Below the pieces are notes generated by a model. It was not told the DNA's origin. It saw nothing but the letters and a program-made list of their open reading frames with translations, and did not search any database. This document shows, in pieces, positions 46,601 to 61,600 of a stretch of 64,000 bases of DNA (the stretch's first letter is position 1; every line of letters begins with the position of its first letter). The translations under genes and the position numbers were made by a program. Location of the stretch: NCBI RefSeq assembly GCF_001640805.2, contig NC_066847.1, forward strand, positions 22,683,504-22,747,503, given 5' to 3'. This DNA is from Lates calcarifer. Its lineage: Eukaryota > Chordata > Actinopteri > Centropomidae.

Positions 46601-49600
46601 AGTTGTTTATCTGCCAGTGTCAATGTGTTTTAGGATGGAATTTATTGTAGAAGAGGGAACATTTCTAGCAAAGGAGTCTCAAACACGCCTTCCCTTGAGA
46701 CAAAATGTTCCCACAGCATTTGACTCAATGCTCAGTATTCAGCAACCCCAGCACAGATTCTCCAAAAGACCGTCTGCAGTTCACTCTCCCTATATTTTAT
46801 ACAATATATACAGATGGCCTGCTTACTATAGAGAATCGGGCCGATGATGCAGACAGCTTTAGATGATAAAGAGACTCAGGTGCTGCTGTGGCTGCTGTTA
46901 ATCATTGACAAAAAGATTCAGCCAGTGTTGGGGAGAAACAAGGGGTATTTCAGTCTTTTCTCAGCTCAGGGTCATTGTGTTCTAGCCAAGGCCAAGCTGT
47001 GCCAGTTAACAGCCAATACTCACCCAAGCTCGGCTGACAAATTGGATACTTCGCATGAGTCTAACTGTGGCTTAGAAGAAGAATGTAATAAAAGTACAAA
47101 GCACAAATGGAGGTTCTGGGCCCCAGTGAGGGGTCTTTTTTTTACAGATTGTCTCAATGATTAAACCATTTTCCCTTCAACTGGACAGTCTGTGGAGACT
47201 TTATGGCCTGAGGAAATGAGATAACACTAATATTTAATCTACTGAGTGATTCTGCACAGCACACATTATCTTGCCAGAGTGGCCCTGATCTAAAATAACA
47301 CTGTGCGGGCTAAAGCAAGACAGGACATGTCAGCCTGACATGATCTCAGTTATCATTATTATTTTTTTGGCAGTGGATTTATCAAACTGTGCTCTCTCAT
47401 GCTGCTGGAACTGTCTAGTTCTTGTGTTGAATGTGAGGTGCATACAGACGCTTGGGTTTTTAGAAAAATGAAGTTCATACTGTGAAAAAGAAGTGTTATA
47501 GTGCCTTCAAGATTAGCATATGTTAAAAACACCACATAGAACAGCAGTTGCACTTTCCTACTACTTATTACTTAGGTGATTTATCATGTGCATTTCAAAT
47601 GACTTGGTTCGAATTTGTACATTCAAACTTCTGTAATAATCGATATGAGCATACTGTGTGACTCTGAAGCAGAGGAATCAGAGACATGTGTGACGAATCA
47701 TTAAGTCAGCTACTGATTCACCACACTGAGATTTACCAAGGGCAGCAAGTGAGCAAGAGTGGGATCATCAAAAAGAATACGATATAATGCTGTCACTGAT
47801 AGTCACTCAATGTAAGTCAGTACCATATTGTTTAATATGGCATATTTTATTAACTGTATTTGGATTGTTAATACCACTGATATGTTATATTAATCTGTGT
47901 TTCTTTTCACAATTAATTGATTAATTGCTAAATTACATAGATTTGTCTGACCAGTCCAACCCAAAAATATCCAATTTAAAGTCACAGGAAATATAGAAAA
48001 AGTGGCAAATCTTAACATTATCTTATCATCTAAAACCAACACATTTTACCATTTTGCTTGATAAATTACTTTGATCATCATTTGATAATTATTATCAATA
48101 TTATTATAATCAAAATAATAATTCTGATTCTAATTCTGATTCTAATTGATCATTGATATTACATTTATTTTTGATTTTTAGATTTTAATAATGTTGCTAA
48201 TTATATCACTGTCTTTGGAGTTACCTGTACTTCTGCTGGTTGAAGGTCACATGCCACCAGGGCATTGTTGTTGCAACTGTTTATATTTGGATTAAATTAT
48301 TATTTAGGTGTCATTTGCCCTGCTATATATGTAATTAGACATTATTAGCATAGTTGAAATATTTTTATAATATTTTAGGGGAAATGTTTTTGATCAAGAG
48401 ATAGTAGTTTCTTGTTTTCAAAATGTGTACCAGATAGATACAATAAGCCCAACTCAGCAGGGTCCAGTATTGTATAAGTAATTTAAGTGGCGTGTAAACA
48501 ACCAACAGGCAGTGGTAAGAAAAGCTAACCAACCGATTAAGCCAGCGATCAGCGAGATGCCCAGGATATAAAGTCGAACCAAACATATGGGGATTCTTTC
48601 ATGTGAGAAAGAAAGAGAGAGAGAGAGGCAGACCGGTAACGAGTGAGGGAGAGAGAGAGACTGAGTGACACGCTCAAAATTCTGTAGGGAACCAGTTGCT
48701 ACGGTAACAGGGAAGGTAGCCGGCTCCTGTGGGTGGTGTTGCCATGGCAACCCCCCTCAGTGGCCAAGTGATGCTGAGAGGGAGAACGTTGAGGAGTGGG
48801 CTAAAAAAAAAAGTGTGTTTACGGGTTCGATAGGAACAAGTGAGACAGATGAAGAGGACGGCAAGTAAGGGGAAGCTGATGTAAAACGTGGGGGGAGCAA
48901 ATGCAGCCGCGCCGCACGCTGTTTCATCGAATTTATCTTTAGCAGACCCTTGGTTTTCTTTGCTTTGAATGAGTGGCGAGCTGGTCCCAGCAGACTCAGC
49001 ATTAGCTGTTTATCCCTGCTGTTCATTAACAGAGCACCTCATTACCATGAACAGTGGGCCAAATATGCTGTGCAGGGCAACATACTCACTGAGAGACCTG
49101 AGAAAAGGTTATCCCCTCAATACATCTGCAGTTAGATGGGGTCAGAGTAGCCATGCTGAGGCTCTTTCATCAGCAGTGGTGTTCTCTCTGAACTCTCACT
49201 GGGAGTTAAAGACCAGTTTGTTCCCACTGTGGTGATTCCACATGCCTCTTAAAACAATGAGCCAACATGTTGTGAAATTGAGTTAAATGTTATATACATC
49301 CCATTATATTTAATGTGGTGTATAATGTATTGTGTGTGGTATGGATGTAGGGTCTCTGCCACTAATAAAAACATCAATTACTGTTTTTAGCTTTCTGGTC
49401 ACACCCCTACCTCAACAAATATAATAATAATATTAACACACAACCATATACCACTATGCCTCTACCTCACGTTCTCTGTCTCTCTCTCTACATGTATATA
49501 TATAACCTCAAAACCTCATTTCCATAAGATGCATCTGCTAGACAGCCTCCCAGGGGAGCTGGCACGATGTGATCAGAATTGTATATGTGCATAAATAAGA

Positions 49601-52600
49601 GACAGAAGCAAAGAGATATATGAATGTTTTAACCCCTTCCCCTCTCCATTCTCCCCCCCGCCTCCCCCTCCTCTATCACCAACTCCCCCCCCACTGTGCA
49701 GCAGGGTATTACTCATCTTACTCCATCTCTCTGAAAGTCTCTACTTGTTTCATTGCTCTGCCACTATACTGTATATATACACTACATTTAGTTCAGCACT
49801 GATTTATTTACTTGACGTGCTTCAGTAATATAGATGTACAGGACGGGAGATTACCAGATTATTGCAGTGAAAGTGCAGAGGTCATAAGTCATATGGATGA
49901 AATGCATCCATGTCCAAAAAAACTCCTGAACAGATTTCACTCAGAGATTTCATTTCCAAAACAGCTGAATGTGTTTTAAGTGAGCTGCTTAAATTTGGAA
50001 TGCTATTAGCTTTAAGAAAACTCTTCTTGCAACTGATCATGAAAGTTGTTTCACTCAGTTGGCAGATTCCTTTACTTGTTTCAGCAAGCATGAGATACGA
50101 TGTAGACAGATCTGTAGAAGACACATGTATCAACTATGTGCAATACTAATAGAAATGCAGCAAATGTAAAAGTAGAATTGCAAGAGAAATGACATGTGAA
50201 TCACAAGGAGAATACCCAGAAAGAAAAACTTCACTACAGATGCAAAACAACAGCATCAAAGGGCTTCAGAAGCAGGAAAGGCCCAGAGTGTGAGATAAGA
50301 GGGAGACAAGAAGATGCTGGCAGCCTGCTGTTTGTCAGGAACACCATAGAAAGGCAGCCTGTCCTTAAGTGGATCAATTATTACAGTCTTTTAGCCCTAA
50401 ACATGCCCTCATTTAGGCTGTGAGATTCCCTTAATCTACTTAAAAAATGCTCAAGGGCATTACGTTGTTGCTTTAAAGCCTCCAGTCTCGTCTCCCCCTG
50501 CACAAAATACATACTTCTCTGATACTTGGCTCTACTGGTAAAGTTATTGTCTGTATATGTGTCCTCTGTCTGAAATTGAAAATCATGTTGCTTCCTAATC
50601 TCCATTAACTTGCTAAATTCAGGATTTGGTTCCAGGGTGAGTTACCAATTTCAGAGACCCAGCTCAGAGCTGGTCATTTAAATGGGGGGATTATTTAATG
50701 TATTTAGCATCAGAATACGCTGCTTTACTTGTTCAAGATGAACCAAGATGTTTTGAATTATATGGTAGAAAAGGCCACAATAATATAGAGAGTAATTATC
50801 CTAGTGTTTAATACATTTTAGCTGTGACAGTGCACAACATGCACTCAGTAATAGAAATTTGAACCTTTGAGTCCCAGATGTGACTCAAGCCCTTTGAATG
50901 TATTTACAGTATAAATACCGATTTGAAGAGCTTGTTTGCATTGTGTCAGTCTCAATCTGCCTGCAGAAAATCCCTGATTCAGAGGCAATTGTGTTGACAT
51001 TAGGATGTTTCCGATGGACCTGCAGTGCTCAAATCTCTGCTAAGCCGTTGATTCCTTCAATCCCCCGAGGTTGCTCTTCAGCTTGAAATCACATCTGCTG
51101 GCTCACAGCGTGTGGCATTAACATGTCGGCATTCCCGTGTTGTGTTGCTTGGCTGTAAAGGAGATTCAGCAACGTTACATAACAGCAGAAATTCATCAAC
51201 AATGCTACCAGAAGATGAAATCATTTCAGCTGGCTGCGCTGAGGAGAGTGAAATCTTGGAGGCCTTTAATGTTTCCGGGCTCTCTGTTTTTTTTGTTTTT
51301 TTTTTTTGGTTGGATTTATGAAACATTATTACGCAGCTGTCTGTCTCCCACATATCTGCAGGAGGTGGTAGCATAGAGAGGATTGTGAAAGTGACCAACT
51401 ATGCTTTGTGTTTTTGTCTCTTCTGGAGAGAAAACATGCACAGTGTGGCGTCATTATGGTGTATGACTCAGAAGAAGCATTTGTTGAAGAGTGGGTGGAA
51501 CAGAGAGGCAGACATGCGTATAAGTTCAGCCTACTCTGTGCAACACAAGTATCGCAATCACTTGTCTCATTCTGAATATTGCTCAATACCATCTTTCCAT
51601 AGAACTGGGAACACCACGCATTAAATCAATTTGATATCTGTGGGAGTTTCCTGTTTTGCTCTTCTGATTGTATTGGCCATTTTTGGCACGTTTTACCACG
51701 GATGCCGCTGCTGAAAGGCAGGATGTTAAAAAAAAAAAAAAGCTCACAGGAAACATAGCTGTATTGCCTGCACAATGGAAGTAAAATTCAGGTGTGTGCA
51801 GTATAATAGAGTGTATTATAAAAAGAGAAAGACAGAGGCAGGATGTGTGTGAACATGATATTTATGAGACGTTTGGGTCCCAGCTGGGAAAGGTGAAGTC
51901 TCTGTTCCTGTGGGTATGAAGCTTCAGTTGAGTTCCATGGTGCTCTCATGCATCAGGGAAGTCTGTATCTAACTAAGGTCATGTGATTCGGAGACAGCGA
52001 CCTTTACAAAAGAGAGAAATCAGTCATGACTGTCCTGCCCCACTGCAGCAGTCTATAGAGTGCTAGTTGGAAAGATACAGGAAAAAGCCTTGAGACAGGA
52101 CGTGCTACTCTGGTGTTATACATGCAGGCCCCAGTGGGCGCAGCTCTGAGTAAACATACTCCTAAATAACCACTGCCATGAAATGTTTGGCACTGCCAGC
52201 CTTCAGATCTATGGAGTCTCTTGCAGTGATGCCATCTGACATGTCCTCTATTTTAAGCTATACTTGAAATGAAATCAAATATTTGGAGCTGGTTTTGGCT
52301 GCTGTTTCAGACCTAGATGAACCCTGGTGATTATGGGGCCATCTGCTCCCAGTGTGCCCAGCTGGGGGCTGGGCCGCTGTAATCTGGACTGATGAAGCCC
52401 GATGTTTGCACATCTCTGCAACCAAAAGCCTCTGTCATAATAGTTGGTTATCACGAACTGAAATGAAGCATCCAGTCCAGTATTCACTTAGTAACTTTAC
52501 AACTATGTGTGGTCTACAGTAGGAAGCTATATAACAATACATAAAACACAGTGCAGTATTTTCCACTGTGCCCATCAGTCTCTTCTGAATAGAAAATTAA

Positions 52601-55600
52601 TGGCTTCAATTAGCCATTAGTCAGAGATGTATAATGATGAGTGTCAGTGTACAGCGCTAACCTGCTTTATCCTCCTTTGTCCCCTCTGCACCATGAGAGT
52701 CTGGCAGGCTAATGTTGCTACTCTCTAATAACTACATGCCACACCAGGAAGAGGCCTGATGGAGCCTATGAATAATTAAACAACATGATTACAATGATGA
52801 ATGCTCCCAAATCTATCTGGCCATTTAGCACTGGCCCGGGGAGGGAGGCCAAACAGCCGAGTGTCAGGCATTGTGTGAAAGCTGTTAGGGAGGGGAGAAG
52901 GAGACGAGAGGGGATATTGAGGATGGGGTGGCTGAGGTGGATGGAGCTCAGCCTTGAGAGGAGGTGGAGGGAGAGGAGAGAGGGGAATGTAGAGAAAGAG
53001 TGAGGGAGGGGCCCAGAGAGTAGGAAGACACCCACTATTCAGCCATCTGTGCTGCAGAGAGGCACAAAAGACATGCCCAGGAAGGCCTGTTTGTGTGTGT
53101 ATGTGTTTCATACACGTATGGGTTATGCATCTGTGAGGGCTATTTGTACGTGGGTGTGTTCTCGCCATGAATAATGGCAATTGGCCAATCTGCAGTCTTA
53201 TACTAGTCAGGAGCAATTCTACCAAACCAGGCTTTTCACACCATAAATTACTAAGTGCATAATTTGCACAGTGTAGAGCTCACTGTAGATATATGTATAT
53301 ATAAAAACAACTTTGTTTTTTAATTGCATGCACTGTCAACATAACCTAATGGGATTTCTTTGGAAATTTAGTTGAAGTATGTAAACTCTTGTAACATTTG
53401 TATTGAGAACTAATGTACAAGTGTTACTGCCTGGAGCTTCCCCTCTTATGCCAGAGTCCCTGTTGTAATTTAATGACTCTCCCATTGATGCTTAGTAGCT
53501 AAGTATTCTATTCTATGGCACCCTTTTAAGGCACATTTCTGTCACACTATAATAAACAGACAAAATTGTCAGAACAAATCCCAGATAAACAAACAGATGT
53601 GGCTGTTTTAATAACTGTTTCATGCCTGTGATGTGTGGCTGTTTGGTTTCGTTGCCACTACATGGTGTATTTTGGTTACATGGGATATCCCAGATCCCTG
53701 TTGCTAAGTAGAGATTAGCTCCTCAGGGGTATGATGTCTCCAGTTAATCACAGTGTGTCTAGTAAGCTCCCTGCAATATATCTCTGACCAGAGTGTTTGT
53801 ATTTATGTAGTAGCTAGTGTTTTCTCAAGTTTCCTCTCATTCCTATAGCGCTTGAAAAACAAATAAGTCGTGTATGCACAGAGGCAACACACATACACCT
53901 TGTATTACCACAAATACATAAACACAGAGCAAATACCTCAGGTAATTTAGAGCATGTACCATAACAAAGGCAGCACAGAACAAATGGATCATAGATAAAT
54001 TGAACATGAAAGGATAAAGCAGGACAATGTAAAACAGAATCAATCACATTACATGCAAGGGAATAGAAAATCCTATTTGATTGTGGCTGTATACATAACA
54101 TGACATGTTGCATCCACTCAGAGCCTCTGATGCATTCAATGTACAGTCTGGCAGCAACTTGTAAAAGGTGACAAATGATGGGTGGGCTCCGCCCCTTCTA
54201 CCCTGGCTTGCCTGCCAGGGCCAGGAGATTGCATCATTACAGAGGATGAAGTCATCCTGCAACATAAGGGTGGAACAGGTGCTGAAATTTTAATTACAAC
54301 AGGGTGGAAGATGCTGAAGGAACATGTAAATGTACTGCCCTGGCCCAAAGTCAGTCCTGACTGACAGAAGTATTAATGTTGCCAGATCATGTCTGTTGTA
54401 GGCTCTTCTTACGGGTGCTCCACATCGAGGCATAATTCTTTCTACTAGAGGGATATTTGTGAAACTATTATTATATCTGCACCAGCTGTTCCACAACTTC
54501 TGATCCAGTGCACAGTGTGTTCTCGTGTCTGTGCAATCACTTTGTTTCCTTGTGATGTGTATTGCTATGGAGACTGTGGAGATACACACGTGACTACAGA
54601 GTTAAGCAGCACAGTCAGTATGCAGTGGGTATGAAGAAGACGAGCAGAGAAAAACAGAATATCAAGGGAGCTAACGGGAGGCAAAGAAACTGGCGAAAAG
54701 GCAGAAAGCCAATCGATGTCTCCAGCTTTATATCACCAGGTCGTTATTAATGATGCAGCATTCTCTGCAGTGGGGAGCTGTCAGGCTTCTGGGCTGTCTG
54801 CCTGTTCAGCCTCATCAGCAGTAGGACATGATATGTGGGACTCAGGATGGGTGAACAGCACTGCCTTACCAACCTCTGAACCCCCCTGCCTCCCCCACAC
54901 TTGCAGTCGGTACTATACAGAGATGCTTCAGTACACTACAGTATTTTCTCGCTGAGACATGGAGGGCAGCTCTGCAGCCTGTCCTTTACTAGAGAAGAAG
55001 CACAATTGTTGACAGATTGTGAAGCATTATTGTGAATCCAAATGGATCAGTGTGCCTCAGCTCCTGATGGAGACTGGGAGTGTTCACAGAGACTTCCACT
55101 GCCACACTCACACCACAACAGTCCTAACTCTAATTGGCTTCAAAATGGAAATTGCGCACAACCAAGACACTGGAAATCTTTGACTGCATGTTTGTCAGTC
55201 CAAAGGGAATAGCAGCTGTAATTTGTAAGTATAAAACATGAACAGAACAGCTTAATGAAGGCACAAGAATGTGATCCATTCACTGTAGCAAAAGCTATTT
55301 TTAGCTGTGAACGAAAAGCTTAATCCTTCACTACAGAGGACTATTGTCTGTGTCTATTTAATCTGTATCTATTGAATACAGCAATGTGTCCCCTAAAGAC
55401 CCCAAAGCATTGTGGGAGAAGCATGTTTTTTCTTGAATTTTTGTAAACGTTACCTGCTGTGGTAAGATTTCAAATCATGCCAAATAATGCTCAGCACTAT
55501 TGAAATATATTATCAATCATTTACACCCATGCAGTGTTAGCATACACAAAGTGGAGTACAGGCTTACAGGAATGAATGATGATTGTGCTACAGGAGAGGT

Positions 55601-58600
55601 CTTAGGATCGCCAAAGTTAATATGTTACATTATCACGGAACCATGAATTTGTCAGACCAACATTGCCACCCATAGGGCCGTGCTAGCATTTTAGCACTTG
55701 TGTTGTAAATGATACCTAGTCTCACGCTACCTTCTCTCCAAACCTTCTTTTCCCAATTGACTGTGTTTATCAGATAGACTTTGCACTTGGTTGACTGACC
55801 AATTTGCCATTTAAACAAGATTATCAACTTGGCAGATCCTCTCCACCGTTCTGCTGCACTGACTGCAGTGGTCTGGCACATGAATATTGGTGCATCTCTA
55901 TCCTGGCTGGGCCACAGGTCACATATTGGTGTTGATGTTTATAGAAATATCAATCATATGCGGTCAAGGCCGTAAAAGTAATAGATGGAATTCAATCTGT
56001 TGAACTAAGCAAAATGCACATTAAATTGTAAAAGCTGTATAGACTAGTCTAACACAGTAATTAAAGTTCCAAGTGACTATACATATACAATCAGCAAAGG
56101 AAATGAAAACTGTGAAACAACATTCACTGGAATTAAATCAGACTTCTGTCATACCCAAGTTCAAGCACAGTCTTGCCAAATGTTTCCGTTTAGTGTTGCA
56201 TTAACTGATTTCCGTACTCAGTATTTATTTTTATACAAAAGAAATTCCTACAATATGACTAATCTACATGAAGCACCTTGTAAATAAAAATGTCAAATAC
56301 CACAGAATGCATTTCTATCTAGCAACTAATGCTTCCTAAAAGGATAATCACCATTTTTGGGTAATAATAAAAAGGACTGACGCACACAGATGACAGCTCC
56401 TATTATTGCTGTGAAAATACAGTGACAGAGTACAATGAAACACCTACAAAGGGAGCATGTGGCATCCACACAGCAGAACAGAGTGGGTCCATGTGATGTC
56501 AGCGATGTTTATGTGGTGCTGTCGCTGTGGCTGTCTGTAACCAGTGCGTGGCGAAGGAGTGATTATGCTCCAAACTGGGTCAAAAACAAGTGGGAGGTTT
56601 TCTTCTGCCACAGAGGAACAGAGGAACAGACCAACAGAAGTATACATCTCAAAATGGTATTTCTTATTAGGGGTTATCGCGAGAGGGAGATCTAATCTGG
56701 TCCCAGATCAGGCTGGAGATTGGGTGTGCGGCCTTGCCGTGCTGGAGGTCAGGGCCTCAGGCTCCTGATGGACTGCTATTGATTGGGGGGAACGTGGCGA
56801 TACAGTTGCAGTCGCTCAGCATTGATTTTCTGCAAGTGCAGTAGTGGAGAGCAGGCAGAATGAGAGAGCCAGACCAGGGGGAGCTGCCAGGTTATCTTCT
56901 CAAATATCCGGAAGTTTTTTTTTTCCCCCCCGTTTCTTTTTTTTCTTTGTGGTACTGACCTTCCCTGAGTCAAAAAGATATATCTATTTAGACATTAGCT
57001 CAGCAGCTTGTTTCAGCAGCTTCAGCAGTGTTTTACTGCGCTTATCCAATAAAAACCTCCAGTTCAGCACTGTCAATAACTAACGCAGCCATTTAGTTTT
57101 CTGGGAGAATCTAACATTTCACACCATGAAGCTAGAAATAAAAGAGTTAACATTTGTCAATTCACTGCAAATCCCAAACCAACAATTTTCCAAAGCGTAC
57201 TATAGTTATTTTAGATTTTTGAACAGGCTTTCTGTAACTTTACGGAAGCCAGTGTTTCCACTCATTTAAGTATGGGGTGATCATTTACTTGCAGGGACTT
57301 GAAACTTGCTAGAGACAGGTAATTCATCACAGTGAAGATGTCAGCAAGTGCTATTATCTAAAAAAATCTGCAACGTATGTATAACAAAAAAGCTGAGAAA
57401 GCAATGTCATTTTGATTCTATACTATAGCACATGACAGACTTATAATAACTTAACATTATAACTTAAAAAACATGTACTGAGCATTATGTTTTCAGCCCA
57501 TGTCCCTGAAAGTGGTTTAGGAAAAAAGGATGATTTTCACTATGATGGATTGCCTATCTCAAGGAACTCTGTAAGCCTCTGCTAATTGACATGCAAACAA
57601 TATTAAAACTAATAGAAAAAAAAAACAGTGGTCTGTAAGGTCGGCAGAAATGTATTCATTAATCAGAAAAATTCTAGTATGCTTTGGGAAATGGTCAGCA
57701 GTAATTAAAAGTAGAACCATAATTTGTAAGAAATCTGCTAAGACATGCAGAAACACAAACTCCTCTTAGCGTAATTATAATGCATAGACTGCTCAGGGCT
57801 TATTATATTTATTGTACATTTACTCAAAGGGTTTTATATATTTATTTTATTCTGTATGAATTTTAATTAGGACTTCAAACACTTGAGCTCCAGTCGGCCA
57901 AAGCAGGGCTTCCCTTTGATCAGGCGTCACTCGCCCATATTTTTTTTTTTTCTTCTCAGTTTCTTCCCTTTGGGCAACTTCATTCTAATTGGCTCAGCGT
58001 CGCTCATCTCGTCTGTCGTCAGTAGGTCTATCTCTCTGTCTGTCAGTGCAGATGAAAGGATATGAGCTATACATCAGGCTCCAGGGTGCGGGTTGCCCTT
58101 TTGAAGAGTTTTGGACAGTAAACATTATTGTGTGTTCTCTACAGTGAGTGTTGCTGTCAAGTGACGCTCTGAGAAACTGACATCTTTTACTTGAGCTATG
58201 TGACCTGCAGAAGTCTGTGTGTTTCTCTTTGGTAAACAGCTCGTTTTTGCACCAGAGATGACTCAGACATCCAGTGGAACATGATATACTTTTGCACTTT
58301 CTTGTGATTCTTGAGTCCTCGCTGCTGTCATGTTTTCTGGAAAAAACCTGTTTTGTCTGTAAAGGTAGACAAAGTACTTGTTTGTGCTGTTTATAGAGCT
58401 CCAATCTTTATTCCTCCCTGGGCTCTCTCTCTCTCTCTCTCTGTCTCGGTGCTGTGTGTTAATGTAGTGAAGTGGCCCGTCGGTCAATGAGCTTGTATTA
58501 ACACCTGACTCCCAGCCCTGGCTGCTGTTTGTTCCTCTATGTGGGGTCCCCTGGGCCCTCCCCCAGGCAGAGGCAACATATCCCCTGATCAATAACAACA

Positions 58601-61600
58601 TCCTAGAAGGCCGCTGGAGGAGGGGGATGGAGGGGAGGCAGACAGGGAGAAATCTTTTACATACTCTTGTATATTTTTTGCTGTGTACCTTCCTCTTCAT
58701 CCACCATCTATTCCTGCTTTTCTCAGCTCACAGTGCCGCCAGCAAACATGGAACATAGGCCATCAGTCGATAAGTTCTCTGGCTCTTCTTGTCACTCAGC
58801 TTCAGGGTTATTTCACCAGGGGATCTTTCCTGATTTTTAGGTTTGCCAATATTCTCTTAAAGCTCCCCAAATTCTCCTGTGCATTAGCCTCCTCTTCCTT
58901 CCTACATTCTCGCCTTCGATCTCTTGCTCACTCTCAGTCTTATACCCCGGCACACACTCTCAGCCTAATGTCGGGATAGAGTGCATTTAGGAATTATCTG
59001 TGGTCTACCCAACCTGGATCAGCTTCAAACACAATATTATCTGGCACTGTGTTTGTATCGACTAATCCTCACCTTTCTTCGCTCTCTCTCTCTCTTTCCC
59101 CACTTCTCCCTACGCTCTCTAGGCTCTGGCCATGGCCGAGGTGAACGGGCCAGGCCCCCAGGTGGTAGAGCCACAGATTGCCATGTTCTGCGGCCGTCAG
59201 CTCATGCACATGAACCTACAGACCGGGCAGTGGGAGCCGGATCCTCAGGGCCGACAGGGGTGCTTCAAAGAGCCCAGCGAAATCCTGTCCTACTGTCAGG
59301 AGGTAGGGTCCCGAACCTTGCAAGGGAAACAACATAAATGTGAAATGCTGTAATGAACACCAGCCTTGATCAATACTTCTACCAGCAGAATCTTAATGGC
59401 AAAGTAGTCAGGAGTTTTGAAAGAATGAAGCATGACATCAATGAGACATAGGAAAATCATGTAAAATTTGATATTCTTTTTCTCTAATTTGGTTTGTCTA
59501 ACACCTGCCCTATTAAATCTATATATTTAACTATATATAGTAGAGAGATGGTGGCCTGTTGAAATATTACTATATTTCTTTTGCACCACCATCCACTTAT
59601 CCTCCTCTTGTTGCCTCATATGTGTACTCTTTAACATCTTCTGTAAGGTAATCAGTGGTACACATACTCTCGACACACTCCTCCTTCGAAATTTCATTTG
59701 AAGCAACTGAAAAGGCAACCAAGCGCCACCTGGAGGCCAAAGTGTACATAGACGCTACAGAGAGCAGCAGCCATGAGCCCTGAATGGACTGTAATGCGAT
59801 TAGCTAGCACATTATGCATCTGTGATGGCTTTTACACAAAAGCCATCTTTTTTTCTTTTTTTTTTCCTTGACATTTGTGATGAAGGCATTTTAGCGTGCA
59901 TTCAGACTCCAGGCCAGCTGCATTTCCCTCACTATTCAACAAACCATTATGAGTTCGTGCTTCAAATTATTAGCCTGGACTTTAAATGAAAGTAGTCAGA
60001 TGTGAAATTGGAAATATTGAAAGACAAGAATGTTCGCTGAAGTTCTAACTTCAGTACGCCATGTCTAACATGGCTTTAGACAAAGGCCTTACACAGCTTC
60101 ATATGAGCAGTTAGAGAATATGTTGCACGACTCTTTCCCTTGTTAGTCTTCTCCCCACTGACTGTGCTCTCCTTCCTCTTTTTCCCTGATCCTGCTATTT
60201 TATTCTACCCCCCGCTCCAACCAACCCCCTGAACCTCTTGTCCAATTCTTCCCCATCCACTACTCCTCCTGTCTTCGATCCCTCTGTTCTGTCCATCCAT
60301 CTACCTGTTTCTGTGTCTGTCGTCTCTGCATGTGCCTGTACATCCAGATGTACCCAGCGCTTACGATCTCCCATATAGAGGAGTCGAAAAGACCTGCCCC
60401 CATCCACGCCTGGTGTAAGAAAGGTTGGGGCCACTGCCAGACACATTCCTTCATAGTCCTGCCCTACCGCTGTCTAGGTAAGAGCAACACACCTCACTGC
60501 CATTAGATAATTACGAGAACACATAGGTTTAGATTTCCTGTGTCCGTCTGGAGGAAGCAATCGAGAGAGGAGACAAGCACAAGGAAACATCCTTTATGTT
60601 TCTAGATTTACTGTATGCTTGAGGTCATGCCATCTGTTTTGTGAAATTAGCAGTGGAAACGATAGGAAACACGGGCAGAGGGCCAGATTTAAACCAGGGA
60701 CATTGCAGTCATTCATCTTTGACCACTAGACACCCTTCTGAAATACTTCAAAATAATTTACTGAAGGTTAGGTAAGAAAATTTATGCAAGTCTGTCTGTC
60801 TGTTAAATATGAAGCTACAGCTTGGAGATGGTTAGCTTAGCTCAGAAAAAAGACTGGAGGCAAGTGGAACATGTAGCCTGACTCAGTGCAAAGGTAATAA
60901 AATCCACCTACTACCACATTTGAAGCCAAGTAAGTAAAGTGAATAAAAAAAGGTGTAAAAAATGACAAATCACCACTTTTACACAACAGTATTCTCTAGA
61001 ATTAAACAAGAAACAAAACTCATAATACAACATGGCCTCATTGTGTTTTAAAGGGACTTGAGAAATATCAAAACTCAGCTGTTACAAAACATATATTGCA
61101 TTAAATGACACAATCCGTGCCTATGCCTCTGCTGCATAAGCTAACAAGATAAGCAAGACTTTAGATTTTCTTTTAGCACCACACATGGCTTTTCGTTGAT
61201 TTCATTTTTTAGTCTCAGAATTCCCATTACATCTCTTCTAGTGCCACAGCTCTCTAATTGTGTTATTAAATCAGGGTGTGCAGTTAAATACGCACAAAGC
61301 ACTATGTGCAGTTCCTCCTTCTGCAGGCATGTGCAGAGGGGCCATGCCTGCTACAAGCCACTAGGGGGGAAGATCGACTAACAATAGATGAGTGAATGAA
61401 TGAATGAGTAATGAACAGTGAGTCACTTTGGAGTCATGAAACACTTTGATTCGAACACACAGTGCTGTAGAACTGGTTCTAGCTCGTTTGATTCCTACTG
61501 TACCGCCTGTTCATGGGTGAAAGCTTTCCTTTATGTATAGGGCATAAAGAACAGCAATAGTAAGTTCTATATGAGGAACACGATTTAAATGAATATAAAA

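Larger units (their letters stand above)
40040..59122 (+). other. aplp1: aplp1 intron 1 (19 kb)
   Basis: Long first intron, as expected for the family. It holds (GT)n at about 41116-41140, (CT)n/(CA)n at 43422-43470, (CA)n at 43651-43685, a pyrimidine-rich stretch at 45730-46020, paired X-box-like motifs at 48695-48751, and an AT-rich region at 47880-48370. Long open frames such as 45523-46071 are low-complexity. No exon was found. Confidence 0.6.

Noticed and set aside
46593..47164. Two adjoining plus-strand frames (84 and 106 codons)
   Set aside because: No recognisable motif, different frames, and intronic; more likely chance.
50381..50605. 74-codon minus-strand frame with a charged, helix-like composition
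   Set aside because: Looks mildly protein-like ([18 protein letters not shown]), but there is no splice context I trust and no family I recognise. It could be a retroelement fragment, not enough to annotate.
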